A stretch of DNA of 38,653 nt, from positions 1 through 38,653 of the forward strand of contig JAQUOE010000012.1 of assembly GCA_028717265.1 (NCBI GenBank). The letters run 5' to 3'. Shown here one piece after another: positions 19,755 to 27,341 of this stretch; within the stretch, counting starts at the first letter, position 1; each line of letters starts with the position of its first letter. The DNA is from Actinomycetota bacterium. GTDB lineage: Bacteria; Actinomycetota; Humimicrobiia; Humimicrobiales; Humimicrobiaceae. The position numbers were made by a program, and so were the translations under genes. The notes under the pieces are model-generated. The model saw only the letters and a list, made by a program, of their open reading frames with translations, made no database searches and had not been told where the DNA came from.

Positions 19755-20795
19755 TCAGACTCCCGAATTGAAAATCCCGGTAAGATTCTTCCGAAAAAGA
19801 TTAAGATTTCTTATAACTCTGCTATAATCCATTCTTTTTGGCCCAAGGACACCTATGGCTCCGGTAGAATTGCCGAAAATCTTATACTTTGATGCAATAA
19901 GACTCAGATCCTCCGTACCTTCTTCGAATAGCTCAGTGCCAATTTTTACGACAAAGTCTTTATCGCGTGAGAAATCCGATAATAACTTCAAAAGCAGATA
20001 TTCATTTTCTATAACCTTTAAAACATTCTGGATTTTTTTAAGGTCTATGAATTCGGGCTGCTGTAAAATTACAGATGCACCATGAACGAAAACCCTGTTA
20101 TGCTGAATGTCTTCTTTAATGCAATCTTTTATAAGTTCTATGATTTTATTTACCAGCAATATCAGATATGAGTCACCCTTACGTATCCTCACATCTTCCG
20201 TATCTATGTCGATAATATTTTTATCCCTGAGCTGAACATTCAAAATATTCGCAGCTGCCTGCAGGTCCAATTCAGTATATTCGCCCGTAAGGACGGAGTT
20301 TCTTTTATACACTCTGCCGGTATCTGTAATCAAAACCATCAATAGATTTCCACCATGGAATTTTAAAAGTTCTATATGTTTAAATCTGCTTTGCTGAATC
20401 GTAGGAGCTACAACCAGCGACAGGTAGTTTGTAAATCTGGCAAGCATCTCCGCTGATCTTTGAAGGACCATCTCTATTTCCATATCTTTTCCGATTGCCA
20501 TATCAAAGGTTATATCACTTTTATTGTCATCTATATTCACTTCCATCTGCTCTTTTATTACATTATCCACATAGAATCTGTAACCTTTATCCGTGGGTGT
20601 TCTCCCTGCCGATGTGTGGGGATGAGTAAGATAACCCATCTCTTCCAGCTCGGCCATTTCTTTTCTTATGGTTGCGGAACTGAGGTCAAATTCCGAATCC
20701 TGGGCTATTCTCCTGGATGAAACGGGATCGGCTTTTACAATAAATCTGCCAATAACTTCTTTTAAAATCTCTATTTTTCTTCCTGTGAATTCCAT
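19755..20795 (-). CDS. hrcA: heat-inducible transcription repressor HrcA
   Basis: Repressor of class I heat-shock genes that binds CIRCE operators and depends on GroE for folding. The 346 aa begin with a winged-helix domain typical of HrcA (REVIGRFIVKADPVSSRRIA; SSATIRKEMAELEEMGYLTH; PHTSAGRTPTDKGYRFYVD), followed by the GAF-like and C-terminal dimerisation parts (GAIGVLGPKRMDYSRVI). GAAGTGA lies about 8 bases before the ATG. No CIRCE inverted repeat (TTAGCACTC/GAGTGCTAA) is visible upstream, so self-repression at this promoter is not supported by sequence. Confidence 0.96.
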   Translation of the reverse strand: MEFTGRKIEILKEVIGRFIVKADPVSSRRIAQDSEFDLSSATIRKEMAELEEMGYLTHPHTSAGRTPTDKGYRFYVDNVIKEQMEVNIDDNKSDITFDMAIGKDMEIEMVLQRSAEMLARFTNYLSLVVAPTIQQSRFKHIELLKFHGGNLLMVLITDTGRVYKRNSVLTGEYTELDLQAAANILNVQLRDKNIIDIDTEDVRIRKGDSYLILLVNKIIELIKDCIKEDIQHNRVFVHGASVILQQPEFIDLKKIQNVLKVIENEYLLLKLLSDFSRDKDFVVKIGTELFEEGTEDLSLIASKYKIFGNSTGAIGVLGPKRMDYSRVIRNLNLFRKNLTGIFNSGV

Positions 20796-20852
20796 TTAAA
20801 AATCACTTCTCTGACTTTTGAATCTTTTTTAATATTACAATCCTTTATTAAA

Positions 20853-20882
20853 ATATTATCCCCCTATAATTGTTAATGTAAA
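20853..20882 (-). promoter_or_regulatory. predicted hrcA promoter
   Basis: On the minus strand TTTACA (20882-20877) and TAATAT (20858-20853) are spaced by 18 bp, about 58 bp upstream of the hrcA start. The -35 box is almost back-to-back with the predicted -35 of the divergent thiamine operon. Assignment is by eye only. Confidence 0.4.
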
Positions 20883-20898
20883 CTTTTTATGATAATAT
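20870..20898 (+). promoter_or_regulatory. predicted promoter of the thiamine operon
   Basis: TTGTTA (20870-20875) and TAATAT (20893-20898) are 17 bp apart, placing a transcript start near 20905, about 60 bases before the TPP aptamer. An alternative closer promoter (TTGAAA at 20944, TATAAA at 20960) has only 10 bp between the boxes and is less likely. Confidence 0.4.
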
Positions 20899-20966
20899 CC
20901 ATTATGCTTATTTCTTTATTTTTTATATTATAAAGAAATTCCTTTGAAAATTAAACATTTATAAAT

Positions 20967-21059
20967 ACTTAGGGGAGCTTATTCGGCTGAGAGGACAGGC
21001 AATTAATTCAAGCTGTCGACCCTTAAACCTGACCTAGTCAATACTAGCGTAGGAAAAGT
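20967..21059 (+). promoter_or_regulatory. TPP riboswitch aptamer (THI element)
   Basis: The conserved TPP-aptamer parts occur in order. P1 is ACTT/AAGT (20967-20970 with 21056-21059), GGGG is followed by the CTGAGA box (20987-20992), and the P3 arm is GACAG/CTGTC (20994-20998 with 21013-21017). Then come GACCC, the AACCTGACCT segment (21026-21035) corresponding to the usual ACCTGATCTGG, and the ACTAGCGTAGGAAA end. It binds thiamine pyrophosphate and precedes a terminator and thiN, so the operon is expected to be off when TPP is plentiful. Confidence 0.93.
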
Positions 21060-21068
21060 AGAAATACA

Positions 21069-21109
21069 TAACTACTAATCAAGGTCAGGTTAGTAGTTTT
21101 TTTGTTTTT
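21069..21109 (+). terminator. riboswitch-controlled intrinsic terminator
   Basis: ACTACTAA (21071-21078) pairs with TTAGTAGT (21090-21097), followed by a T-rich tract to 21109. The loop and 3' arm contain AGGTCAGGTT (21082-21091), an exact reverse complement of AACCTGACCT inside the aptamer (21026-21035). The two pairings exclude each other: aptamer folded with TPP leaves the terminator free, and aptamer unfolded lets the ten-base antiterminator form. Confidence 0.85.
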
Positions 21110-21122
21110 GTTAGGAGTATAT

Positions 21123-21797
21123 ATGAGTAATAAAAAATATGAACAGGCAGTAATAGTAGCAAATGGGGTCATAAATGATCCTGCTCTTACTTATAAAAGA
21201 GTAACAGACTTATTTGATCCGGCGGTGGATTGCATCATTATAGGTGCCGACGGAGGTGCGGAAAACGCACTCAGGATGAATCTGGTGCCTGATATAGTAA
21301 TAGGAGATATGGACAGCATAAAAGCAGCAGACAAAGAAAAAATCAGAGCCAGGTCAAACAAAACCGGATATATTTCCACATCCTCTTATAAGGATAAGAG
21401 TGATGCTCAGCTTGCTGTAGAGTATGCTTTCGATCTCGGGATAAAAAAAATAATAATACTGGGCGCACTGGGCGGCAGGATAGATCACAGCATTGCAAAT
21501 ATTTTCCTCCTTGCGTCGCCTTTTTTAAGAAATATAGATATAAGGATCCTGACAGATACGAGCGAGATAGTCATCATGAGAAAATCAGGCGCCATAACCG
21601 GAGATATTGGTGCTACGGTAACCCTTATTTCACTCAGCCCTTATACCTATTTTATAAAAACAGAGGGATTGAAATATATGCTTGAAAATGAAAAGCTTAT
21701 ATTCAGCCCGGTAAGAGGAATCAGCAATATCTTTACAGAAAAAAAAGCTTACATAAAAATCAAAAAAGGAATTCTTCTGGTCATAAAACAATTATAG
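21123..21797 (+). CDS. thiN: thiamine pyrophosphokinase (ThiN type)
   Basis: Transfers pyrophosphate from ATP to thiamine to make TPP, the ligand of the riboswitch just upstream. The chain (224 aa from this start) shows the family pattern IIGADGGAENAL, DIVIGDMDSI, STSSYKDKSDAQLAVEYA and GALGGRIDHSIANI in the catalytic domain, and the thiamine-binding C-terminal part TEGLKYMLENEKL with GISNIF. The ATG at 21123 follows TTAGGAG at suitable distance. An in-frame TTG at 21102 lies within the terminator T-tract and was not used. It is the first gene of the thi operon, so pyrophosphorylation of salvaged thiamine is under direct product control. Confidence 0.94.
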   Translation: MSNKKYEQAVIVANGVINDPALTYKRVTDLFDPAVDCIIIGADGGAENALRMNLVPDIVIGDMDSIKAADKEKIRARSNKTGYISTSSYKDKSDAQLAVEYAFDLGIKKIIILGALGGRIDHSIANIFLLASPFLRNIDIRILTDTSEIVIMRKSGAITGDIGATVTLISLSPYTYFIKTEGLKYMLENEKLIFSPVRGISNIFTEKKAYIKIKKGILLVIKQL

Positions 21798-21840
21798 AGA
21801 TTACATGATAAAGATAATATAAAAAAATCTTCGAATTTAT

Positions 21841-22623
21841 ATGAAAAAAATAAAAAAAATAAGCAATATAATTCTGCCGGTATTCTTTATTGTTATATTA
21901 ATCGCTATATGGGAGAGCGTGTCAGGGTCCGGACTGGTGCAGCCTTTTATTCTGCCTGCCCCTACATTGATCCTGTATAGCTTAATAATGAATTTTAAGG
22001 CAATAGGTGGCAATACTTTAATTACTCTGTTCGAAACAGCGGCAGGTTTTTTGATATCAGTCATTATTTCAATTATTGCAGCGCTGGTTATGGATTCCAT
22101 TGCTATCGTAAAGAAGATATTAAACCCACTTCTTATCGCAACTCAGACAATTCCTATAATAATTCTGGCTCCTCTTTTTATCATATGGTTTGGATATGGC
22201 TATTTGCCAAAAATAATAATTGTAATACTTATATGCTTTTTCCCGATCACCGTAAGTCTTCTGCAGGGTTTTGCCACGGTGGATAAAGAACTGTTGAATT
22301 TGCTTAAGTCAATGGGAGCCAATAGAACTCAAATATATAAAATAGTTAAATTCCCTTCAGCCATGCCCGGCTTTTTTTCAGGAATTAAAATCGCTGCGAC
22401 ATACAGTATTATGGGTGCAACAATCGGAGAATGGGTAGGCGGCAAGAATGGCCTTGGTGTCTATATGATTAGAGCAAAACAATCTTTTTCGACAGATAAA
22501 GTATTTGCCGCAATAATTGTAATTACTGTTTTGAGTATTTTCTTTTTAAAAATCATTGAATTAATTGAAAAAAAATATATGCCGTGGATTCAAATTTCAA
22601 AGGAGGAATATTACGAGGAATGA
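21841..22623 (+). CDS. thiX: ABC transporter permease, ThiX-like
   Basis: 260-aa inner-membrane permease of the BPD transporter family (SsuC/TauC/ThiX type). There are about six hydrophobic segments and the conserved EAA loop around LLNLLKSMGANRTQIYKIVKFP (written here in two parts: LLNLLKSMGANRTQ and IYKIVKFP). It lies 43 bp after thiN and its stop overlaps the region where the binding-protein gene begins (ATGA). Under a TPP riboswitch it most likely imports thiamine or a pyrimidine precursor (such as formylaminopyrimidine); the sequence cannot decide which. No strong Shine-Dalgarno is seen before the ATG. Confidence 0.88.
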   Translation: MKKIKKISNIILPVFFIVILIAIWESVSGSGLVQPFILPAPTLILYSLIMNFKAIGGNTLITLFETAAGFLISVIISIIAALVMDSIAIVKKILNPLLIATQTIPIIILAPLFIIWFGYGYLPKIIIVILICFFPITVSLLQGFATVDKELLNLLKSMGANRTQIYKIVKFPSAMPGFFSGIKIAATYSIMGATIGEWVGGKNGLGVYMIRAKQSFSTDKVFAAIIVITVLSIFFLKIIELIEKKYMPWIQISKEEYYEE

Positions 22624-22628
22624 TTAAA

Positions 22629-23666
22629 ATGAAAAGAAAAAGAAATAACCTAAAATCAGTTTTGATTTCTTTAATGCTGGCAGTACTGGCATTAATGCTG
22701 ACATTTACATGCCTTTTTACTGCCGCAGGATGCAGGGATGTAAATCAGGATGGAACTTCGGAAAAACTGCAAAAAATAACCGTAGTTCTGGATTGGGTTC
22801 CGAATACCAATCATACGGGGATTTATGCCGCAATTAAAAACGGATACTACACCGATGAAGGGCTCGAAGTAGAAGTTATCCAGCCCACCGAAGGCGGAAG
22901 TGCGGATTTAATAGCAGCCGGCAAAGGCGAGTTTGGAATCAGTTATCAGGAACAGGTCACATATGCACGAACAGCCGATATTCCCTTACCCATTGTTGCT
23001 GTAGCCGCAATTATACAGCACAACACATCAGGTTTAGCATCACCGGTAGAAAAAAATATCAAAACACCGAAAGATTTTGAAGGGAAAAAATACGGCGGCT
23101 GGGGTTCGCCGACTGAAGAAGCAATATTGAAAGTTTTAATGGAAAAATATGATGCTGACTTTTCAAAACTTGAAATAATAAATATAGGCGCTTCCGACTT
23201 CTTTACAAGTATTACAAAAGACGTGGATTTTTCATGGATCTTCTATGGTTGGGATGGGGTCGCTGCAGAATTGCGGAACATTGAGTTAAACTTTCTGTTA
23301 CTGCAGGATATGGATCCTTCACTTGATTTCTATACTCCGCTGATAATTACAAATGAGAAAACCATAATTAAAAATCCGTCTTTAGTCGAAAGCTTTTTGC
23401 GTGCAACATCCAACGGATATGAATTTGCAATCGATAATCCTGAAGAAGCAGCAGAAATATTAAGCGAGTTCGTGCCTGAACTGGATAAGGAATTAGTGAA
23501 AGCAAGCCAGAAATATCTTGCGGACCAATACCGGTCGGACTCTGAAAGATGGGGCGAGATGAAAGAAAAGATCTGGGATACATTTTCAAACTGGATGCTT
23601 GGGAATAATCTTTTTACAGGCAAATTTGATTCAGATAAAGCTTTTACCAATGAGTTTTTACCATAA
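22629..23666 (+). CDS. thiY: thiamine-precursor binding lipoprotein, ThiY/NMT1-like
   Basis: Extracytoplasmic solute-binding protein of the NMT1/THI5-like family. A basic N-terminus and hydrophobic stretch end in a lipobox-like FTAAGC, suggesting a membrane-anchored lipoprotein. The mature part opens with VVLDWVPNTNHTGIYAAIKN, the characteristic pyrimidine-binding signature, followed by GYYTDEGLEVEVIQP and GGWGSPTEEAI. I prefer the ATG at 22629 (345 aa) because GAGGA stands nine bases before it. The ATG at 22620, which overlaps the permease stop, is an alternative. The ligand is probably formylaminopyrimidine, HMP or thiamine. Confidence 0.9.
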   Translation: MKRKRNNLKSVLISLMLAVLALMLTFTCLFTAAGCRDVNQDGTSEKLQKITVVLDWVPNTNHTGIYAAIKNGYYTDEGLEVEVIQPTEGGSADLIAAGKGEFGISYQEQVTYARTADIPLPIVAVAAIIQHNTSGLASPVEKNIKTPKDFEGKKYGGWGSPTEEAILKVLMEKYDADFSKLEIINIGASDFFTSITKDVDFSWIFYGWDGVAAELRNIELNFLLLQDMDPSLDFYTPLIITNEKTIIKNPSLVESFLRATSNGYEFAIDNPEEAAEILSEFVPELDKELVKASQKYLADQYRSDSERWGEMKEKIWDTFSNWMLGNNLFTGKFDSDKAFTNEFLP

Positions 23667-23713
23667 GAAAAAGAAATAAAAAAACGTAATAAATAGAACA
23701 ATCCGATAGATAA

Positions 23714-24463
23714 ATGAAGGATAAAATTAAACCGGTAATAGAAGTAACAAATATAAAAAAAAGTTTTGGGGATCTTCACACCATAAAGGATGTATCTCTT
23801 ATACTTGAAAAAAACCAGTTTGTTTCCATAGTTGGTCCAAGCGGATGTGGTAAAAGTACCCTATTTGATATTATTTCAGGACTTGAAAAGCCTGATATAG
23901 GGAAAGTCTTAATAGAAGGAGAAATTTATAATGGTAAAACCGGAAGAGTAAGCTATATGCACCAGAAAGACCTGCTCCTTCCATGGAATACAATAATAAA
24001 TAATGTCAGCATACCTCTGATGCTCAAAGGATTAAAAAAAAGAGAATCACAGATTAAAGCCAGAAAATATTTTCCATTATTCGGGCTTGAGGGTTTTGAA
24101 AATCATTTCCCGGCGCAGCTCTCCGGCGGTATGCGTCAGAGAGCAGCTCTTCTGAGGACTTATTTATTTGCAAATGATATCATGCTGCTGGATGAACCCT
24201 TTGGCAGCCTGGATGCAATAAACAAAAGAAAAATGCAGCTCTGGCTTCTTGGAATTTTAAAGGACCTTAAGTCTTCTATCCTTTTTATAACGCATGATAT
24301 AGATGAAGCAATTTTTTTATCCGATAAAATTTACCTGTTGTCCGAACGCCCCGCAGTAGTCAAAACCAGCTTTAATGTCGATATTGGAAGACCGAGAAGC
24401 AACAGGACCTTTACATCCGTAGAATTTAATAAAATCAAAAGAAAAATCTTAACCTTGCTGTAA
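23714..24463 (+). CDS. thiZ: ABC transporter ATPase, ThiZ-like
   Basis: 249-aa ATP-binding subunit energising the ThiX-ThiY importer. Walker A is GPSGCGKST (about residues 41-49), the Q-loop is in SYMHQKDLLLPWNT, the signature is LSGGMRQRAALLRT, Walker B is IMLLDEPFGSLDA and the switch histidine is in ILFITHDIDEA. All motifs are intact. The order thiN-permease-binding protein-ATPase has gaps of about 50 bp or less, so one transcript is likely. Confidence 0.92.
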   Translation: MKDKIKPVIEVTNIKKSFGDLHTIKDVSLILEKNQFVSIVGPSGCGKSTLFDIISGLEKPDIGKVLIEGEIYNGKTGRVSYMHQKDLLLPWNTIINNVSIPLMLKGLKKRESQIKARKYFPLFGLEGFENHFPAQLSGGMRQRAALLRTYLFANDIMLLDEPFGSLDAINKRKMQLWLLGILKDLKSSILFITHDIDEAIFLSDKIYLLSERPAVVKTSFNVDIGRPRSNRTFTSVEFNKIKRKILTLL

Positions 24464-24500
24464 ATCATGTCAACTAATTTAGAAAAAACCGGAGGTATCA

Positions 24501-24773
24501 ATGATAGCAATTCAGGTAAGCCTTTATCCTATCGGGGAAAAAGATATAAAGAAGTCCCTTGATAATTTCTGGAACGTACTCAGAGAGGAAAATATAAACT
24601 ATAAGGTTACACCCCTCTCTACCATAACCTGGAGCGATGATGAGGACAAACTTTATCGGGCCATTTACAAAGCTTATAAGAAAGCCAGGAAAATTAGTCC
24701 GGTGGTTATGGTCATGACACTTACAACAGGAGATAAGGAACGGATTGGAGAACTACTGGATTATTTACAATAG
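24501..24773 (+). CDS. thiamine-binding protein, YkoF/MTH1187 family
   Basis: A 90-aa single-domain protein opening IAIQVSLYPIGEKDIKKSLD and containing YKVTPLSTITWSDDEDKLY, the pattern of the small MTH1187/YkoF-like (DUF77, now thiamine-binding) family of ferredoxin-like folds. Members bind thiamine or HMP and are often found with thiamine transport genes, which agrees with its place as last gene of this TPP-riboswitch operon. GGAGGT precedes the ATG. Its exact task, whether a carrier, sensor or scavenger, is unknown. Confidence 0.88.
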   Translation: MIAIQVSLYPIGEKDIKKSLDNFWNVLREENINYKVTPLSTITWSDDEDKLYRAIYKAYKKARKISPVVMVMTLTTGDKERIGELLDYLQ

Positions 24774-24796
24774 AATAATTTACAAATCTTTAAAAA

Positions 24797-24821
24797 GGTT
24801 CGAGTCCCCTATGGGCTACCA
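24797..24821 (+). repeat. tRNA 3'-end-like fragment A
   Basis: The 25 bases run GGTTCGAGTC ... GGGCTACCA, with exactly the spacing of tRNA positions 52-76 (end of T-stem, T-loop, acceptor strand, discriminator, CCA). No tRNA 5' half lies upstream, because that sequence is the end of the thiamine-binding gene. It may be an attachment-site remnant. Confidence 0.5.
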
Positions 24822-24872
24822 TTAATACTTGTTTCAATATATTAATTAATATTATAATTAATAATTTTCTTT

Positions 24873-24897
24873 GGTTCGAATCATATATATCCAGCCA
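24873..24897 (+). repeat. tRNA 3'-end-like fragment B
   Basis: GGTTCGAATC followed 10 bases later by CAGCCA again has the 25-base spacing from T-stem to CCA of a tRNA. The acceptor part is AT-rich and degenerate. It lies just before the serine hydrolase gene, 76 bp from fragment A. Apart from fragments A and B, the intergenic stretch 24774-24943 shows only AT-rich sequence. Confidence 0.42.
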
Positions 24898-24943
24898 TTA
24901 AGACAAATATATCTATAATGTCTTATTCAATTAGAACAAAACA

Positions 24944-26143
24944 TTACTTGATAGCGGGTAAAATATATTTTTCCAGAATTTTAAGGTTTTTAACTGTAGA
25001 ATTATAATTGCCACCAGTAAACACAATGACCATATCAATCTCAGGAAATATCACTATTTTTTGTCCTCCCCAGCCATTAGCCCAATACATATTTATTTCT
25101 CTACCTGAATTTGAGAACTCTTTTATCCACCAGTTATAGGAATAACCTACTTTCCCCAGATCCTCGCCCGGAATTTTAATATCTGTATTGTTCTTATATG
25201 GTGTAGAGCTTTTTTTTATCCATTCCTCAGAAATAATCTGTTTTCCATTCCAGATTCCATAATTTAGAAAGGTAACACCTATTTTTAACATATCCCTTGG
25301 TTTTATAGCCAGACTGCTTGCGGTGTCAATCTCACCATTTTCATAACGTATGTACCAGTTAAAAGTATTAGTCCCCAAAGGTTCAAACAGGTACTTCCCG
25401 GAAAATTCATCAATATACATACCTGAAGCATTTTTAATTATCTCGCCCAAAATAAACATATTCCCGCCATTATATTTAAAGCTGGTTCCCGGTTCATTTA
25501 CAAGAGGCCTTTCTAATACATATCTTATTGGATCTTCTTGCCCGTTAAACCAAATTCCTATCATATCATTATCTATGCTACTGAGAGACGCACTCCATTC
25601 ATCCCACTTGAGCCCTGAAGTCATGGTAAGAAGATGTTCAATGGTAATTTTGTCCCTACCATCGGTTTTTAAGTCTTGATGATCTGGTAGATAATCAAAT
25701 ATTGATTGTCGTACGCTACCAATAAAACCATTATCTATGGCAATTCCTATACAGGCTGAGGTAATGCTTTTTGTTACTGATTGCAGAACGTGTGGCATAG
25801 AACTTCGCCAATTTACCAGTTCACCATAATGATTAGGAGCATCCCATTGATATTTATGACCGGTAAAATATTCTTCTAATACGAGTTTTCCACCCTTATA
25901 TATAAGAAGTGAATGCACTTCACCGTATTTACCCCTATCTATATCATTTATAGCTCTTTCAATCAGGTCCTGGTCGATATTTGTCTCATCCAAAGTATCC
26001 ACCTGCAGGCCGTCTTCAATATTTTCGGGAACCTGATAAGTTCTTAAATTATAATAGCCCTGTTTGCAGCTTATGAATGAGAATGAAAGAAAAGTGATTA
26101 TCAGAATAAATATTATGATACTGAAACTTTTTCTATCTTTCAT
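24944..26143 (-). CDS. serine hydrolase lipoprotein (beta-lactamase/PBP class C fold)
   Basis: 399-aa member of the class C beta-lactamase-like serine hydrolases. A hydrophobic N-terminus ends in FISC (C26), a probable lipoprotein signal. The catalytic SXXK is SVTK (S122, K125) in HVLQSVTKSITSACIGIA; the second motif falls at YNGGN (Y224). LLTMTSGLKWDEW and NGWGGQKIVIFPEIDMVIVF are further family landmarks. Such proteins include esterases, peptidases and beta-lactamases; the substrate cannot be read from the sequence. It lies 23 bp after the gene at 26167-26571 and is probably cotranscribed. No clear ribosome-binding site is seen. Confidence 0.88.
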   Translation of the reverse strand: MKDRKSFSIIIFILIITFLSFSFISCKQGYYNLRTYQVPENIEDGLQVDTLDETNIDQDLIERAINDIDRGKYGEVHSLLIYKGGKLVLEEYFTGHKYQWDAPNHYGELVNWRSSMPHVLQSVTKSITSACIGIAIDNGFIGSVRQSIFDYLPDHQDLKTDGRDKITIEHLLTMTSGLKWDEWSASLSSIDNDMIGIWFNGQEDPIRYVLERPLVNEPGTSFKYNGGNMFILGEIIKNASGMYIDEFSGKYLFEPLGTNTFNWYIRYENGEIDTASSLAIKPRDMLKIGVTFLNYGIWNGKQIISEEWIKKSSTPYKNNTDIKIPGEDLGKVGYSYNWWIKEFSNSGREINMYWANGWGGQKIVIFPEIDMVIVFTGGNYNSTVKNLKILEKYILPAIK

Positions 26144-26166
26144 TTATTGTTATTCTTTAAATCCTA

Positions 26167-26571
26167 TTAATCCCCATATTTGGGCCATCTTGCAGCATAA
26201 AGGAGTATCAATATGGAAGCTATAATAGATGATACTATGATAATGATTAAAAATGCAGGCATATATTGTCCCGCTATAAGACGCATAACAAACTGGAATA
26301 TATTAAAGACAACAATTATTGCTCCGAATACAATATTTAATATACGGTTGGCCTTATCTAAAAGGCTTACAGTCAAAAATGCCAGTACAAATGGGATGAG
26401 CCACCTTATGGTCCAGAGTACCAGATTACTGGAGGTTATTCCAGCCTCTCCGGATATAAGGCTCTCTATCTGGCCCTTATGATATAAATATAGTGAAACT
26501 TCGGCAGTTATGGAAGCAGCCATAAATATCCACAACACCATAATCCTTAATTTAAGTGATAAGATTTTCAT
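26167..26571 (-). CDS. small membrane protein of unknown function
   Basis: 134 aa with four clear hydrophobic segments (about residues 8-28, 46-68, 76-95 and 104-127) and short polar loops, ending in a charged tail (RWPKYGD). AGGAGA precedes the ATG at good distance. I do not recognise the family. It sits upstream of the serine hydrolase on the same strand and is divergent from the membrane protein at 26762. The 190 bp between them (26572-26761) is AT-rich and probably holds the two promoters. Confidence 0.75.
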   Translation of the reverse strand: MKILSLKLRIMVLWIFMAASITAEVSLYLYHKGQIESLISGEAGITSSNLVLWTIRWLIPFVLAFLTVSLLDKANRILNIVFGAIIVVFNIFQFVMRLIAGQYMPAFLIIIIVSSIIASILILLYAARWPKYGD

Positions 26572-26761
26572 GATTTTCTCCTTTCATGCTCTTACTAAAG
26601 ATTAAGAATAATTGAAAGCTTTAAAACATTTTACAATATATTGGTATGTATGTTAACATTTTTAAGACCCTTGTTATTATAGGATTTGAGTATCGATTTT
26701 AATTCAATTCTGATGATGCGATGTTGATATAAAAAAATCCAATATTTAAGGAGTTAACAAG

Positions 26762-27169
26762 ATGGGAAAACCAATAATAATTCTAAGTCTGATATTTGCC
26801 ATTGCAGGTTATTTTTTAGGTGTTATAGCTGAGGCAACTCGTGATTCTGGGTTAGCGATTTACATTGCTTCCTGTGGACTTAAAATTTTGTTTTTTTTAA
26901 TAGCAGTTTTACTTTCTCACTTTGCTAGTAGATCTATTAGAAGAAGATTAAATGTTATGGGGATTCCGGGCTTAAGATATGTTGGTTGGGTTATGTATAG
27001 TGTTGCAATGGTCCATTGGATGCTTTTATTCAGGTGGGACTTGATTTCAGCCGGAAACATCCGGATCCCGGATGGTCAGATAAATATAGATGCTGCGATT
27101 TTTTTTATAGCGTCTATGCTTATGATTGCGGAAGCGTGGAATACTTCTAAAGAGAGGATTAAAGTATAA
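26762..27169 (+). CDS. small membrane protein of unknown function
   Basis: 135 aa with about four hydrophobic segments (residues 5-25, 31-50, 68-88 and 108-124) and a basic loop SRSIRRRLNVMG between the second and third. AAGGAG stands about eight bases upstream of the ATG. I do not recognise a family. It stands alone on the plus strand in the accessory region, with tRNA-like fragment C 48 bp after its stop. Confidence 0.72.
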   Translation: MGKPIIILSLIFAIAGYFLGVIAEATRDSGLAIYIASCGLKILFFLIAVLLSHFASRSIRRRLNVMGIPGLRYVGWVMYSVAMVHWMLLFRWDLISAGNIRIPDGQINIDAAIFFIASMLMIAEAWNTSKERIKV

Positions 27170-27216
27170 TTATTAATCTGGTACAAATCTAAATATTTCT
27201 TATTAATTAAGGATTT

Positions 27217-27246
27217 GGTTCGAAATTCTGTAACTTGGAGCTGCCA
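27217..27246 (+). repeat. tRNA 3'-end-like fragment C (direct repeat with D)
   Basis: GGTTCGAAATT, five variable bases, then ACTTGG-A-GCT-G-CCA. It matches fragment D (28504-28533) at 23 of 30 positions in the same orientation, and together they bracket the nucleotidyltransferase module. It is five bases longer than a true tRNA 3' end, so it is at best tRNA-derived. The rest of 27170-27341 is AT-rich with no gene seen. Confidence 0.5.
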
Positions 27247-27341
27247 AACTACATATAGAATATTCAATACTTAATTTTGACTTCTAAATTAAAAGTTCTT
27301 ACTATTGTACCCTTTGCTCTGCCAGTAAATTCTTGCCACCT

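Noticed and set aside
19750-19775. GCACTC near the hrcA end as a possible CIRCE half-site
   Set aside because: There is no matching GAGTGC partner at 9-bp spacing, and it lies downstream of hrcA rather than in a promoter.
21102-21122. Upstream TTG start for thiN
   Set aside because: It lies inside the terminator T-tract and has no ribosome-binding site, while the ATG at 21123 has TTAGGAG in front and gives the normal N-terminus.
24797-24897. Complete tRNA genes at fragments A and B
   Set aside because: Only the 3' quarter is present; upstream sequence cannot form D or anticodon arms, and A directly follows a coding region.
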